A stretch of 43,246 nucleotides of DNA from Candidatus Rokubacteria bacterium 13_1_40CM_68_15 (GTDB lineage Bacteria; Methylomirabilota; Methylomirabilia; Rokubacteriales; CSP1-6). This document shows, piece after piece, positions 1-7,609 of the stretch. The notes under the pieces were generated by a model. That model saw nothing but the letters and a program-made list of their open reading frames with translations. It searched no databases and had not been told where the DNA came from. Each line of letters starts with the position of its first letter. The first letter of the stretch is position 1. The stretch covers positions 1 through 43,246 of the forward strand of contig MNEG01000161.1 in the NCBI GenBank assembly GCA_001917585.1, written 5' to 3'. A program made the position numbers and the translations under genes.

Positions 1-93
1 GTCTACAACAACGACAAGGAAGAGGCGGCGCGCGCCCTCGGCATCTCCCGCCGGACGATCTACCGCCGGCTCAAGGAGTACGGCAAGCTCTAG
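1..93 (+). CDS. C-terminal end of an NtrC-type sigma-54 response regulator (partial)
   Basis: The window opens inside a gene; frame 1 reads 30 residues to a TAG at 91-93. The peptide contains EEAARALGISRRTIYRRLKEY, the Fis-type helix-turn-helix that ends sigma-54-dependent activators, where it binds upstream enhancer sites. The receiver and AAA+ domains would lie to the left, outside the window. It overlaps the convergent exported-protein gene by 4 bases. The Fis-like HTH assignment is firm. That the whole protein is an NtrC-type response regulator is family knowledge, because only the last helices are visible. Confidence 0.8.
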   Translation, partial: VYNNDKEEAARALGISRRTIYRRLKEYGKL

Positions 94-452
94 ATCGGCC
101 CCTGGGACTTGGTGCGCTGCGTCGGCGCCGCGTCGTCGTCCGGACCGGCCGAGGGGCCGTCCGTGACGAGGTCCCGCAGCATCTCCTCGCCCTCGGCATC
201 CGCCATCAGCAGGCGCACGTAGAGTCGCTCTCCGATGACGTTGGCCCGGGTGAGCGCGACCAGCGTCGGCTTGAAGGCGACGGTCCCCTCGATGGCCTCG
301 TTGACCGCGGCGTGGATGGCGGCGGTCAACGTTTCCTGATCGTCGACGTCGGCGAGCGACACCGCCGTCGTCACCTCGACGACGTGAGCGAAGGCGGGCG
401 CGGCCGCCGCAACGAGCGCGATCCCGAGCAGCGCGGCGAGCATAGTCCTCAT
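90..452 (-). CDS. small exported protein of unknown function
   Basis: This is a 120-residue protein that I do not recognise. Residues 1-22 are a clear Sec signal peptide (MRT, a hydrophobic run, then AAPAFA before HVVEV). The mature part is a small mixed domain with few distinctive residues and ends in an acidic, disordered tail (GPDDDAAP). A strong ribosome binding site (GAGGAGG) precedes the ATG at 452. That ATG directly abuts the TAG of the DUF6335 gene, so the two are almost certainly co-transcribed. The gene runs convergent to the regulator fragment at the window edge and shares 4 bases with it. Confidence 0.7.
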   Translation of the reverse strand: MRTMLAALLGIALVAAAAPAFAHVVEVTTAVSLADVDDQETLTAAIHAAVNEAIEGTVAFKPTLVALTRANVIGERLYVRLLMADAEGEEMLRDLVTDGPSAGPDDDAAPTQRTKSQGPI

Positions 453-767
453 CTAGTCCTCCTCTTCCCATCGATAACGATCGCGCTCCTCGAGGATCTC
501 GCCTGACGTTCTCACCTCGTCGTCCGGGGCGCGGGGAACACCGAGCGCATCACCGATGTCGTCCACCCGGTCCTGGTCGGGGGTGGCGACGCTGCCACCG
601 ACGGCTTCCTCGCCGACGCTGTCGGCCCGCTTCCAGTCCGCATCGACGTCGCCACCGCTCAGTTTCGGGCTGGTGGCGGTATAGTTCGCAGCGTCCTTCT
701 CGGCCTGAGGCATCTCCGACCTGTCCGGACGCTGACGCTTCTCTCTCGAAGACCGCTTGCGTGTCAT
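453..767 (-). CDS. DUF6335 family protein
   Basis: This is a 104-residue, highly charged, soluble protein without signal peptide or membrane segment. The core reads LSGGDVDADWKRA, then DSVGEEAVGG, TPDQDRVDDIG and a C-terminal EERDRYRWEEED. I recognise this pattern as DUF6335, a small family best known from cyanobacteria; its function is unknown. The open frame extends upstream, but the ATG at 767 is chosen because the family similarity begins close after it and the upstream extension overlaps hyuB antiparallel to nothing recognisable. The N-terminus is basic (RKRSSREKRQRP) and probably disordered. It follows hyuB by about 55 bases and is followed immediately by the exported protein. Confidence 0.72.
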   Translation of the reverse strand: MTRKRSSREKRQRPDRSEMPQAEKDAANYTATSPKLSGGDVDADWKRADSVGEEAVGGSVATPDQDRVDDIGDALGVPRAPDDEVRTSGEILEERDRYRWEEED

Positions 768-822
768 GGTGTCGAATACAGCGAAAGGCGTGCCGGCGAC
801 AGCGGGATGAGCAGGGCAGGGA

Positions 823-2418
823 TTACGCGGGGATGTAGCCCTCCAGGATGTCTCGAGCCACGAGTTCCGGGTCTCGACGGACGGCGGGGCCATATCCACC
901 TCCGCCGGGCAGGCGGACCTCCACGATGGCGCCGGTCGGGACGACCTGCTCCGCCTTCGGATTGACGGGACGGACACCGTCGATGATGACCTCCCCAGGG
1001 GCCCCCGCCTCACCGCCGAGGAAGCCCTTCGCGGGATGACGAGTGCGGTCACAGAGCACGGAGCAGACGAACGGCTCCCGTGTGCGAGCCCTGAAGGCGA
1101 TCGTCTGGCCGAGGCCACCGCGGTACATTCCGGCGCCGCCGGAGCCGTCGCGGAGCGCCTTTCGCTCGACGATCAGCGGGGCGATGGTCTCGATCACTTC
1201 CACCGGCGTTCCCAGCACCCCGGAGGGGAAGGCCGTCGCCGACAGGCCGTCACGGGTGGGACGGGCTCCGGTGCCCCCTGACGCGAAGAAGACGTGGCTG
1301 AAGGCTTTACTATCGACGTCCTTGCCCGAGACCTGGATACCCCAGATGTTGGCGGAGCCCTCCGCCATGACGTGATCGGGCAGCGCCTGGCCGAGCGCTC
1401 CGGCGATCACATGAGGCAGGAAGTGGCCGATCACGTGGCGCGCCGCGACCGGCGCCGGGTGGCGGACGTTGAGGATCGAGCCCTCGGGAGCGGCGATCGT
1501 CACCGGACGGAAGGCGCCCTCGTTGTTGGGGACGTCCGGGCTCACGATGACCTTCACGCCATAGGTCGTGTAGGCCTCCGTGTAGTTCATGACGACGTTG
1601 ATGCCTCGGCGGCTTGCCGGGGAGGACCCGGCGTAATCGATCAGGATCTCGTCGCCCTTGACCTCGCAGCTCACGCGGATCGTGATCGGCTCGTCGAAAC
1701 CGTCGGACGTGAGTACGTTGTGGTAGACGCCCGGTCGCAGCGCCCGAATCGCCTGACGCATCGCACGTTCGGTCCGCTCGATTATTTCGTCGGCCAGCGG
1801 CTCCAGGTGCGGGAGCCCGAACTCGGCCATGAACTCGAGCAGGCGCTCACCGCCGACGGCCCCGCCGGCGATCTGGGCGTGGAAGTCGCCCAGCACCATC
1901 TCGGGCAAGCGCACGTTGGCGCGAAGGATGGCCATCAACGATTCGTTGGGTCGCCCGGCCTCGTAGAGCTTCATGATCGGGATGAAGAGGCCTTCCTCGT
2001 AGACCTCGCGAGCTTCGGCGGAGAAGATGTGGCCGCCGATGTCGGCGGTATGGCACGTGGACGCGAAGAAGGCGACGCAATCGTCGCCTCGGAAGACAGG
2101 CGAGCAAATCGTGACGTCGTTGAGGTGGCCGGACGTCTTCCACGGATCGTTGGTGATGAGGACGTCACCGGGGCGGAGGCTCTCGAGCGGGCAGGCGGCC
2201 AGGACGTGCTTCATGGCCAGGGCCATGGAGTTGATGTGGCCGGGCGTGCCCGTCACGGCCTGGGCGACCATGTAGCCGCGGCGATCGAAGACGCCCGCCG
2301 AGAGGTCGCCCGCCTCACGCACGATCGACGTGAACGACGTGCGCTGCAGCGCCGTGGCCTGCTCGTTGACCACCCCGACCAGGCGATTCCAGCAGATCTC
2401 GAGCGTGACCGGCTCCAT
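823..2418 (-). CDS. hyuB: hydantoinase B / oxoprolinase family subunit
   Basis: This 531-residue protein is of normal length for the HyuB family. With HyuA it forms an ATP-dependent hydantoinase or 5-oxoprolinase-type enzyme that opens cyclic amides such as hydantoins, 5-oxoproline or related lactams. The N-terminus (PVTLEICWNRLVGVVNEQ) is the usual start of the family. Typical internal signatures follow: GDVLITNDPW, HLNDVTICSPVF, HTADIGGH, and a C-terminal RLPGGGGYGPA. The ATG at 2418 is chosen because the similarity starts at residue 2; the frame runs on upstream without a plausible gene. It lies 65 bases after hyuA and before a DUF6335 gene. The exact substrate cannot be told from sequence. 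Confidence 0.93.
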   Translation of the reverse strand: MEPVTLEICWNRLVGVVNEQATALQRTSFTSIVREAGDLSAGVFDRRGYMVAQAVTGTPGHINSMALAMKHVLAACPLESLRPGDVLITNDPWKTSGHLNDVTICSPVFRGDDCVAFFASTCHTADIGGHIFSAEAREVYEEGLFIPIMKLYEAGRPNESLMAILRANVRLPEMVLGDFHAQIAGGAVGGERLLEFMAEFGLPHLEPLADEIIERTERAMRQAIRALRPGVYHNVLTSDGFDEPITIRVSCEVKGDEILIDYAGSSPASRRGINVVMNYTEAYTTYGVKVIVSPDVPNNEGAFRPVTIAAPEGSILNVRHPAPVAARHVIGHFLPHVIAGALGQALPDHVMAEGSANIWGIQVSGKDVDSKAFSHVFFASGGTGARPTRDGLSATAFPSGVLGTPVEVIETIAPLIVERKALRDGSGGAGMYRGGLGQTIAFRARTREPFVCSVLCDRTRHPAKGFLGGEAGAPGEVIIDGVRPVNPKAEQVVPTGAIVEVRLPGGGGYGPAVRRDPELVARDILEGYIPA

Positions 2419-2483
2419 TGGAGCGGGTGATGTGAGCCCGGCTCGAGCCGAGGGTGGCCTGCTCGAGGAGCGGCCCGGCTTCG

Positions 2484-4634
2484 TCACGCCGGAACATCCA
2501 CGATGATGGTCGATCGCTCGTCCACGCGGCACCGCGCTCCCGGGCCCAGAACCGCCGTGGACTCGCGCTCCTCGACGATGGCCGGGCCGGTGAACTCGGT
2601 GCCGGCAGCCAGCGCGTAACGGTCGTAGACCGGCGTGTCCACGAAGCCACCGGTCTCGGCGAAGTACGCTTTGCGTGTGGTCTTGATGATTATGCACGTC
2701 GGGGGGGATGAGACATCCCCCCCGACTGCCCCCCCGGGTCGCGTTGCGCGCGACGATGCGTCCGCAGCCCTCCCGGTTTGCGTTGCGCCCGACAACCGGA
2801 CATTCGGTGCGGGACCGGCGACCGTCACGCGCCAGTTCAGCGCCTCGATCGGGACGCCCTGGGGCAGCCGGTGATAGAGCGCGCGGTAGGCCGCTTCGAA
2901 CGACGTCGTGATCGTCTCGAGACTGGCCGCCGACAGCAAGCCGTCCGGCACCGCCGCCTCGACCTCGTGGCCCTGGCCGAGATAACGCATCTCTGCGACA
3001 CGAGCGACGCGAACGTCGGACTCCTCCACACCGGCGCGGGCCAGCAGGGCGCGGCCCTGGGACTCCATCTCGACGAAGAGCCGGTTGAGCGTCGCCCACT
3101 CGGCAGTATCCAGGCGCTCGCGGTGGGTGCGGACGAAGTCGAACGCCAGCGGCGCCGACAGGAGACCGTACGCCGAGATCGCGCCGGCGCCGAATGGCAG
3201 CAGGATACGCGGCACTCGCAGGACGCGCGCCACCTGCCAGCAGTGGACGGGGCCGGCGCCGCCGAAGGCGAAGAGCGGATACGTGCGCAGGTCGCGGCCG
3301 CGCTCGATGCCGTGGATGCGCGCGGCGGCCGCCATGTTCTCGTTGACGACGCGGTGGATGCCCCACGCGGCCGCGATCACGTCGAGCCCCAGGGGGCGGG
3401 CGACGTGCTCCTCGACGGAGCGCCGCGCCGCTTCGCAGTCGAGCCGCATGCGCCCGCCCAGGAAGAACTCGGCGTCGAGGTAGCCGAGGAGGAGATCCGC
3501 GTCGGTCACCGTCGGCAGCCGGCCGCCCAGGTTGTAGCAGGCGGGCCCGGGGTCGGCTCCGGCGCTGTCGGGCCCGACCTTGAGCAGCCCCATCCGATCG
3601 ACGCGCGCGATCGACCCGCCACCGGCGCCGATCTCGATCATCTCGATCACCGGCACCCGTACCGGCATGCCCGAGCCCATCTTGAAACGATCGGCGCGGG
3701 CCACCTCGAATTCCCGTGCGACCAGCGGCGCGCCGTCGTCGATGACGCAGGCCTTGGCTGTGGTGCCGCCCATGTCGAACGAGAGCAGGCGTGATTCCCC
3801 CCGCTCGCGCGCCGCCTGGGCGGCCGCGATGGCGCCGGCGGCCGGGCCCGATTCCACCAGCCGGATCGGGAATCGCCGTGCCTCGCGCGGCAGCACGATG
3901 CCGCCGGAGGACTGCATGACGTAGAGTTGACCGGGGACGCCGAGATCGGCGAGCCGCCGCTCGAGGTCTTCCAGGTAGCGCGCCATTAACGGCACGACAT
4001 AGACGTTGGCCGTCGTCGTCGACGCGCGCTCGTACTCGCGGATCTCCGGAACCACGTCGGACGAGCATGACACCGGAACTCCCGGCGCGAGCTCGTCCAC
4101 CAGCTCGGCCAGCCGACGCTCGTGGCCCGGATTCACGTAGGCGTGGAGCAGGCAGATCGCGATCGCCTCGACGCCGTCGGCGACGAGCCCGCTGATCACC
4201 CGCCGCGCGCCCGCTTCGTCGAGCGGGCGCAGCACCGTCCCGTCGGCCAGCATGCGCTCTTCGACCTCACGCCGAAGGTGGCGGGGCACCAGCGGCGCCG
4301 GTGGGTCGATGAAGATGTCGTACATGTCGTAGCGGCCCTCGCGCCGGATCTCGAGCACGTCGCGGAAGCCCGCCGTCGTGAGGAGCGCGGTCCGCGCGCC
4401 TTTGCGCTCGATCAGCGCGTTGGTGGCGAGCGTCGTGCCGTGAACGGCCGCGTGGACGTCCCGGGCGGCCACCCGGCTCTCATCGAGCAGGCCCTGGATG
4501 CCCTGCTCGACGCCGTGAGCGGGATCCTTCGCCGTGGTGAGGACCTTGCCGACGCGCAGGACGCCGGAACGCTCGTCCACCAGGACGAGGTCGGTGAACG
4601 TTCCACCGATATCCACGCCGAGCCGCGCCGGCAC
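2484..4634 (-). CDS. hyuA: hydantoinase A / oxoprolinase family subunit
   Basis: This 716-residue protein belongs to the HyuA family, the ATP-binding partner of HyuB. The ASKHA-type phosphate loop VDIGGTFTDLVL is at residues 7-18 and GTTLATNALIERKG at 66-79; later come SFDMGGTTAKACVIDDG and FGGAGPVHCW. A GTG at 4634 is the start, five residues before the phosphate loop. The odd part is residues 615-652: between the conserved RVTVAGPAPN and RKAYFAETGGFVD lies a low-complexity stretch encoded by a perfect palindrome and a 39-bp imperfect repeat. It is in frame and free of stops, so the protein may tolerate it. A -10-like TACACT stands 7 bases before the GTG. Confidence 0.93.
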   Translation of the reverse strand: MPARLGVDIGGTFTDLVLVDERSGVLRVGKVLTTAKDPAHGVEQGIQGLLDESRVAARDVHAAVHGTTLATNALIERKGARTALLTTAGFRDVLEIRREGRYDMYDIFIDPPAPLVPRHLRREVEERMLADGTVLRPLDEAGARRVISGLVADGVEAIAICLLHAYVNPGHERRLAELVDELAPGVPVSCSSDVVPEIREYERASTTTANVYVVPLMARYLEDLERRLADLGVPGQLYVMQSSGGIVLPREARRFPIRLVESGPAAGAIAAAQAARERGESRLLSFDMGGTTAKACVIDDGAPLVAREFEVARADRFKMGSGMPVRVPVIEMIEIGAGGGSIARVDRMGLLKVGPDSAGADPGPACYNLGGRLPTVTDADLLLGYLDAEFFLGGRMRLDCEAARRSVEEHVARPLGLDVIAAAWGIHRVVNENMAAAARIHGIERGRDLRTYPLFAFGGAGPVHCWQVARVLRVPRILLPFGAGAISAYGLLSAPLAFDFVRTHRERLDTAEWATLNRLFVEMESQGRALLARAGVEESDVRVARVAEMRYLGQGHEVEAAVPDGLLSAASLETITTSFEAAYRALYHRLPQGVPIEALNWRVTVAGPAPNVRLSGATQTGRAADASSRATRPGGAVGGDVSSPPTCIIIKTTRKAYFAETGGFVDTPVYDRYALAAGTEFTGPAIVEERESTAVLGPGARCRVDERSTIIVDVPA
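2698..2726. repeat. 13-bp perfect palindrome inside hyuA
   Basis: Bases 2698-2710 (GTCGGGGGGGATG) and 2714-2726 are exact reverse complements separated by the three bases AGA, giving a 13-bp stem with a 3-base loop. Next to it, 2735-2756 and 2774-2795 match at 18 of 22 positions at a 39-bp offset, centred on GCGTTGCGC. Together they occupy the part of hyuA that does not resemble the family. The frame is kept. This looks like a small inserted palindromic element, comparable in principle to protein-coding palindromic repeats known in other bacteria. Relation to any named element is not claimed. Confidence 0.75.
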
Positions 4635-4641
4635 GGGCGAA

Positions 4642-4647
4642 AGTGTA
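4642..4647 (-). promoter_or_regulatory. candidate -10 box for a leaderless hyuA transcript
   Basis: On the minus strand TACACT is followed by exactly 7 bases and then the hyuA GTG at 4634. This fits the TAnnnT spacing of leaderless transcripts, where transcription starts at or next to the start codon. No convincing -35 box or Shine-Dalgarno sequence is visible. The divergent psiE-like gene begins only 33 bases away, so the regulatory space is very short. Confidence 0.35.
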
Positions 4648-4667
4648 CCATCTGGATCGACGTGGCG

Positions 4668-5135
4668 ATGATCGGAGCGGACAGGTGGCGAGAGCTGAGA
4701 CGCGACTGGGCCGTCCTTTCGCACTATCAGCGCTTCGAGAGCTCCGTCGCATTCGCCCTGACCGTGATCGTCGGCGCGATCATCGTCGTGGCGTTGTTTC
4801 GCCTGATCGTCAACGTCACCGCGGGGCTGGTCCTGGGGGCGCTCGACCCCCTCGACCACAGCGTGTTCCAATCGGTCTTCGGCGACGTCCTGACGCTCCT
4901 GATCGCGCTCGAGTTCAACCACACCCTTCAGTACGTCGTCGCGCGCCAGCAGAGCATCATCCAGACGAGGGTCGTCTTCCTCATCGCGCTCCTCGCCCTC
5001 GCCCGCAAGTTCATCATCTTCGACCTGCGCGACATGAGTCCGGGCCATTTGCTCGGACTTGCCGCCGTCACCCTGAGCCTCGGGGTGACCTACTGGCTGA
5101 TGTGCGACCGCGCCGATCGTAGCCCCACGACGTAG
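4668..5135 (+). CDS. PsiE-like (phosphate-starvation-inducible E family) membrane protein
   Basis: This 155-residue protein has about four hydrophobic segments: residues 26-50, 60-78, 98-115 and 122-140. The pattern resembles the PsiE family: a cytoplasmic N-terminus, FESSVAFALTVIVGAIIVVAL, then VFGDVLTLLIALEFNHTLQYVV and RKFIIFDL. PsiE proteins are inner-membrane proteins induced by phosphate starvation in E. coli; their biochemical role is not settled. The ATG at 4668 is preferred, but a GTG two codons earlier at 4662 is possible. The open frame extends far upstream antisense to hyuA, which I regard as accidental. The gene is divergent from hyuA and convergent with the MBL hydrolase. Confidence 0.82.
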   Translation: MIGADRWRELRRDWAVLSHYQRFESSVAFALTVIVGAIIVVALFRLIVNVTAGLVLGALDPLDHSVFQSVFGDVLTLLIALEFNHTLQYVVARQQSIIQTRVVFLIALLALARKFIIFDLRDMSPGHLLGLAAVTLSLGVTYWLMCDRADRSPTT

Positions 5136-5168
5136 GCGCGCCCCCGACCCCTGATACCGCGGAGCCGA

Positions 5169-5900
5169 TCAGACGTCGATCGTCAGGCCGTCATGGGCGC
5201 AGCGGGCCTTCACGTCGCCGGCATGGTCGAGCATCTGGGGACTCATGTGCGTGAGGACGAGTTGCTTGCATGCGAGCTCGTCGCGGTGGGCCATCAATGT
5301 CGTGTAGTCCAGGTGGTACTTCACGGCCTTGTCGAAGCCGTACGCCTCGCAGATGAAGAGATCGGCGCCGCGGGCAGCCTCCCGCAGCGCGTTGGTCCAT
5401 TCCGTGTCGCCGGAGTAGGCGACGACCTTGTCGCCGGCGCTCACGCGCAGCGCCAGTGGTGGCGCACCACTGGGGTGGACGACCTCGTAAGGCGTCACGG
5501 AAACGCCGGCGATCGTGACGGCGCGCCGATCCTCGAGCTCGACGTACGACACCGGGAAGCGGCGCGCCACCTGTGAGGAGCCCGGAAAGAGGACCTCCAT
5601 TGCGTCGCGCACGCGTGGCTCGACGCTGGATGGTCCCGCCACGACCAGCGGGTGCGTCCTCCGGCGGAACTGGGCGTCGAGAATCAGGAACGGCAGGCCG
5701 CCGAAGTGGTCACCGTGAAGGTGCGTCAGCAGCACGGCGTCGATGTCGAGCGGATCGATCCCGAGACGCTTCATGGCGATGAGCGATGAGGCGCCGCAGT
5801 CGAGCAGCGCGCGGCTGGCGCCGGTCTCTACGAGGATGCACGTCTGGAATCTGCCGCCGGTGCCGAAGGCATCGCCGGACCCGACGAAGGTTACGCGCAC
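5169..5900 (-). CDS. MBL-fold metal-dependent hydrolase, RNase Z-like
   Basis: This 243-residue protein has the metallo-beta-lactamase fold. The metal-binding motif HLHGDHFGG is at residues 60-68 (His60, His62, Asp64, His65), with further ligands likely in YSGDTEW and LTHMSP. The N-terminus MRVTFVGSGDAFGTGGRFQT matches the RNase Z / arylsulfatase-like branch. Members cleave phosphodiester, sulfate-ester or other bonds, so a substrate cannot be assigned. The start is a GTG at 5900 that overlaps the end of the upstream aminotransferase by 10 bases, which implies translational coupling. It has no signal peptide and should be cytoplasmic. Confidence 0.87.
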   Translation of the reverse strand: MRVTFVGSGDAFGTGGRFQTCILVETGASRALLDCGASSLIAMKRLGIDPLDIDAVLLTHLHGDHFGGLPFLILDAQFRRRTHPLVVAGPSSVEPRVRDAMEVLFPGSSQVARRFPVSYVELEDRRAVTIAGVSVTPYEVVHPSGAPPLALRVSAGDKVVAYSGDTEWTNALREAARGADLFICEAYGFDKAVKYHLDYTTLMAHRDELACKQLVLTHMSPQMLDHAGDVKARCAHDGLTIDV

Positions 5901-7122
5901 GCGATGATGGAGTCGCGCAGGATCTGGACGGCCTCGTCGATCTGGGCGCGCTCGATCACGAGCGGCGGGCCGAGCATGATCAGATCACCGGCGCCGTTGG
6001 CCTGGCCGCCCGACGCGTAGACGATCGCGCCACGCTCGAGCGCCGCGGCCTGGATCTTCTGGGCCATGCGCGCCGAGGCGGGATACGGCTCGCGGCTCGC
6101 CCGGTCATGGACGATCTCCACGGCCGCCATGAGCCCGAGCCCGCGCATGTCGCCCACGACGGAAACATCGACGAGACCGCGAAGCCGCCCGAGGAGGTGC
6201 TCGCCCATTACGGCGGCGCGCGCGACGAGGTCGTAACGCTCGAGATAGCCCATCACGGCGAGACCGGCCGCGGCGACGACGGGATGGTGGCTGTAGGTGA
6301 AGCCGTGATGAAAGCCGCCGCCTGCGTCCACGGCCTCGACCACGCGCCCACTGGCGAGCACGGCGCCGCCGGGCACGTAACCACTGGTCAGGCCCTTGCC
6401 GGTCGTGAGGATGTCGGGTCGCACGCCCGGCCAGTGCTCCATGCCGAACCAGCGCCCGGTACGTCCCATGCCCGTCATCACCTCGTCGGCGATGAAGAGG
6501 ACACCGTGGCGGTCGCACGTCTCACGCACGATGCACCCTCCTCGCGGATCTTTGCCTCCAGGGCCCGAGCGCAGTCCAGCGAGCACCGAGCGCCGCAGCC
6601 GGGAAGGCGGCAGCGATACGGATACGGGGCGGGAATGAACGGAGTCGCTGGAAGCAGCGGATCGAAGTCGGCGCGCAGGCTGGGGCGGCCCGAGACGGCG
6701 AGGGCGCCGAGGGACGACCCGTGATAGGACGGCCAGCGCGCGATGACCTTGTGACGAGCGCGCTTACCGCGCGCGACCTGGTACTGCCGCGCCAGCTTGA
6801 TCGCGGTCTCGGTGGCTTCGGAGCCGCCGGCCACGAGGTAGAGACGCGCGTCGTCCACGGGAACCCGCTTGGCCAGAGCCGCTGCGAGCTGCTCGACCGG
6901 TTCCGACGTCAGCTCGGTGCCGTGTACGTACGCGAGCTGGCCCGCCTGGGCGCCGATGGCGTCGGCGATCTCCCGTACACCGTGGCCGACGCCGACGACG
7001 ATGGCGCCGCCCGCTGCGTCGATGAGTCGTTGCCCGGCGTCGTCCCAGACGAAGGCGCCTTCACCCCGGACCGCCCGAGAAAACGTCCAGCCGGGGCGCT
7101 GGCGATAGAAAACCGGATGCAC
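5891..7122 (-). pseudogene. class III aminotransferase, frameshifted with an internal deletion
   Basis: Two frames together make one PLP-dependent aminotransferase of the class III (GABA, ornithine and beta-alanine) group. The first frame starts at the GTG at 7122 and carries VAGGSEATETAIKLARQY and the substrate loop PSYHGSS. It reads through LEAKIREEG and then loses similarity at about 6545. The second frame resumes at ETCDRHGVLFIADEVMTG (about 6526) and includes the PLP lysine motif TGKGLTSGY. Between them the family normally has about 25-30 residues containing an AEP-type motif; these are missing and the frame is shifted. As written the first frame stops after 214 residues. It could be a real null mutation or an assembly error. 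The 3' end overlaps the MBL gene. Confidence 0.85.
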
Positions 7123-7129
7123 GAGCGTG

Positions 7130-7135
7130 ATTCTA
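7130..7135 (-). promoter_or_regulatory. candidate -10 box for a leaderless aminotransferase transcript
   Basis: TAGAAT on the minus strand stands 7 bases before the GTG start at 7122, the same arrangement as at hyuA. There is no Shine-Dalgarno sequence in the gap and no good -35 box. The call rests on position and hexamer alone. Confidence 0.35.
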
Positions 7136-7186
7136 GCGCGTCGGTGTGCCGGCGCGCCTTTCTGCCGGAGAATGGTGGTGGGCCGG

Positions 7187-7192
7187 TATCAT
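7187..7192 (+). promoter_or_regulatory. candidate -10 box for a leaderless transcript of the exported protein
   Basis: TATCAT is followed by 6 bases (GGAACC) and the ATG at 7199. The spacing again suits a leaderless message. No purine-rich ribosome binding site fits in the gap, and no -35 box is evident. Confidence 0.3.
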
Positions 7193-7198
7193 GGAACC

Positions 7199-7609
7199 AT
7201 GCGCTCAATCGTGATCGCCGTGTTCTTGATTGTCCTCGGCCTCTCCGTACCGCCGGCGCACGCTCAGGGACTCGACGCGGCGTCCGCGGAAGCTCTGGCG
7301 GCAACGCTCAGGATGCTCACCGATCCCAGCCAGCGCGCGGGCGCCATCGCCGGCAATTCCGATGCGCGGGCGATGGATCAGAAGATCCGCGCACTGACCG
7401 GCTCGGACCAGCTCACCGAGGAGCTCTACGGGCTCGCGGCCCAGATCTTCGAAGAGCTCGGTCGCAGCCAGGGCGGCGACGTGGGGAAGATGCTCGGCGC
7501 GCTCGAGCAGGGCCAGCAGGACCCGGCCGCCTTCGCCGCCATGCTCAGCCCCGCGACGCTCGCCCGGCTCCGTGAGCTGGCGACCCGGATCTCGGATCAG
7601 CGCAAGTAG
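7199..7609 (+). CDS. small exported protein of unknown function
   Basis: This is a 136-residue protein. Residues 1-23 form a signal peptide (MRSIVIAVFLIVLGLSVPPAHA, then QGLDA). The mature part is predicted to be all helical and rich in Ala, Leu, Gln and Glu, with no cysteines and no motif I recognise. It is probably periplasmic. The frame is open upstream, but the ATG at 7199 is the only start that puts a signal sequence at the N-terminus. It stands alone on the plus strand between two minus-strand operons, and its last 13 bases overlap the end of the FAD oxidoreductase gene. Confidence 0.7.
   Translation: MRSIVIAVFLIVLGLSVPPAHAQGLDAASAEALAATLRMLTDPSQRAGAIAGNSDARAMDQKIRALTGSDQLTEELYGLAAQIFEELGRSQGGDVGKMLGALEQGQQDPAAFAAMLSPATLARLRELATRISDQRK

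Noticed and set aside
2484-5048. Longer hyuA with about 138 extra N-terminal residues
   Set aside because: The extension is antisense to the PsiE-like gene, charged and unlike the family; the conserved loop begins right after the GTG at 4634.
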